Assembly (NCBI GenBank): GCA_009746045.1
Contig: RPFO01000296.1
Span: 717,739 to 781,738, forward strand
DNA from: Mesostigma viride
Lineage: Eukaryota > Streptophyta > Mesostigmatophyceae > Mesostigmatales > Mesostigmataceae
DNA length: 64,000 nt
Direction of reading: 5' to 3'
Below, piece by piece: positions 62,891-64,000 of the stretch. The notes under the pieces were generated by a model that ran no database searches, was not told the origin of the DNA, and was given only the letters and a program-made list of their open reading frames with translations. Both the position numbers and the translations under genes were made by a program. Within the stretch, counting starts at the first letter, position 1. Each line of letters starts with the position of its first letter.

Positions 62891-64000
62891 TCACAAGCCG
62901 TGGTCGACAGCCGCTTGGCCGCCTTCCGGCATGGCCAATGATGAATCCGACGCTTCAGCAAGTGGAAAAGAACATAGTGGATTGCTTTGGGCTCGGGACC
63001 CCGCACCATTGCTTGCCTCACTGGCAGCATCTTTCTGCAATCGGCCCATGACGCTCAGCTTCTGTTTCTTTGCCCCACCATTCCGACGGACAAATGCACG
63101 TTTGACACCACATTGTTGCCCGAATACAGCGGGGTCGTGCCGAATGTCTCGAGTGCCTCTCCTGACCGCAGGTTTATCAACAGGGCGCAAGGTAGGTGTA
63201 GGCGGAACATTGCCCACTGCTGCCCTTTGCCTATCCAAGCGCACAAAGTCTTCAATTTGTCGCGCCACGTCCGCCAAAGCTAGACTTGTGAGCTCTTGGG
63301 CGCGCCGCAAACCATCCTCGGTTGCCGCCCCATCCCATGCAGCCTCGATTCGGCTAAGCATCTGCCGATTCTTCTCCTTCACGGAAGATGATGCTTGACC
63401 TTTGTCGTGATTGGCAGGTTGACCAAAGTCGGGTGGCTGGGCGTCATCGGGAGTTTCATCGACGTCAGCCGTGTCAGGAAAATCCGAAGCCTCCCCTTTC
63501 TCAGATGGAGTTGCCTTGTTTCTCACCCAGAGCAATTCCTCAAGGAAGTGCACACAAGAGTGCTTGTTTGGCGGAACACCGAATGCTGCCCGGCGTTTGA
63601 TCACAAGCTCAATGTCCTCACGGGTAGCCACACCGGAGAGCATGAGGTCGACCAAGAAATGATGACAAATGTTTCCTGTTTTAGAGTCGGTGCAGTCGCA
63701 AGTGGCCGTGTTAGAGTTGAGGTCAATATTAAATGACCTCACGCAAGTCACGAAATCCACCACAACGCGACGGGATGTGCAAGAACCATCCGTGACCATC
63801 TCCGCCCAGCAGCTCCTGGTTTTACCTTGCTGTATTTCCGCTTGGAGATTACACGCCTTGTCAAGCTCCGCCATCTCTTCTTTCCGCCGACGGTGATTTA
63901 TGATGACACCACGGGTTTTGAGCTGTTGGTCCCTTTCCAGCCACCCAACAATCAACCCAAACATGTAAATTAGCCAGTCAAGACGTTGGCGCCCACGGTT
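62891..64000 (-). CDS. SWIM zinc-finger protein, C-terminal part; probably MULE transposase-derived (runs off window)
   Basis: An open minus-strand frame from the window's right edge to a TGA at 62891. It reads RLDWLIYMFGLIVGWLERD and REEMAEL-like helices, then a SWIM zinc finger, CDCTDSKTGNICHH (C-x-C-x8-C-x-H, about 63660-63702). A low-complexity acidic linker (TADVDETPDDAQPPDFGQP), a helical stretch and basic regions (VRRNGGAKKQKL) follow. The YMFGLIVGW helix before a SWIM finger is the usual C-terminus of Mutator-like transposases and their domesticated relatives (FAR1/FHY3 type). The DDE domain would be upstream, outside the window. The frame is intact for at least 370 codons, which favours a functional gene or a young element. 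The start codon is not in the window. Confidence 0.65.
   Translation of the reverse strand, partial: NRGRQRLDWLIYMFGLIVGWLERDQQLKTRGVIINHRRRKEEMAELDKACNLQAEIQQGKTRSCWAEMVTDGSCTSRRVVVDFVTCVRSFNIDLNSNTATCDCTDSKTGNICHHFLVDLMLSGVATREDIELVIKRRAAFGVPPNKHSCVHFLEELLWVRNKATPSEKGEASDFPDTADVDETPDDAQPPDFGQPANHDKGQASSSVKEKNRQMLSRIEAAWDGAATEDGLRRAQELTSLALADVARQIEDFVRLDRQRAAVGNVPPTPTLRPVDKPAVRRGTRDIRHDPAVFGQQCGVKRAFVRRNGGAKKQKLSVMGRLQKDAASEASNGAGSRAQSNPLCSFPLAEASDSSLAMPEGGQAAVDHGL

Overview
The window looks like nuclear DNA of a photosynthetic eukaryote, most likely a green (prasinophyte-like) alga; the species is an inference. The reasons are an intron-containing gene for a chloroplast Deg/HtrA protease with GT..AG introns, plant/algal-type TTTAGGG/CCCTAAA repeats, many micro- and minisatellites, several eukaryotic transposon classes, and an endogenous virus of a kind common in algae. 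There is no bacterial-style gene organisation outside the viral insert.

Layout. About 0.6-11.6 kb is a decayed tyrosine-recombinase (DIRS-like) retrotransposon: reverse transcriptase, then RNase H, then recombinase. It is interrupted by a complete but apparently non-coding 6.6 kb LTR retrotransposon (551-bp LTRs, 5-bp target duplication) and by a 493-bp foldback element. About 11.6-18.6 kb is gene-poor and satellite-rich.

From 18.63 to 38.29 kb lies the most interesting object: a ~19.7 kb endogenous Polinton-like virus/virophage-like element with ~1.3 kb terminal inverted repeats that carry telomere-like arrays. It has an SF3 (D5/P4-type) helicase on the minus strand and a plus-strand virion module: zinc-finger protein, candidate minor capsid proteins, a small amphipathic protein, a major capsid protein, and a spike-like protein with Ig-like repeats and a ConA/LamG-like domain. 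Many virion genes are split by single-base frame changes, and about 8 kb in the middle (21.2-29.4 kb) gives no clear gene.

38.3-45.5 kb is repeat-rich host DNA with a diverged 1.7 kb segmental duplication, a small element with a recognisable empty site, and a candidate minus-strand host gene. 45.5-51 kb holds a LINE with a YLDD reverse transcriptase and restriction-like endonuclease, an inverted second ORF1 copy, and MITE-like inverted repeats. 51.9-56.1 kb is the five-exon Deg1-like protease gene (minus strand); its exons join in frame to 549 residues with an intact His-Asp-Ser triad. 57.7-59.25 kb has a candidate plus-strand host gene 3' end whose last splice acceptor was hit by a 974-bp hAT-type element with an 8-bp target duplication. 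The right edge has a large octamer array and the C-terminal part of a SWIM zinc-finger (probably MULE transposase-derived) protein that runs off the window.

The elements are nested rather than functionally linked. Only the Deg1 gene is a confident host gene. The viral genes form one virion/replication programme.
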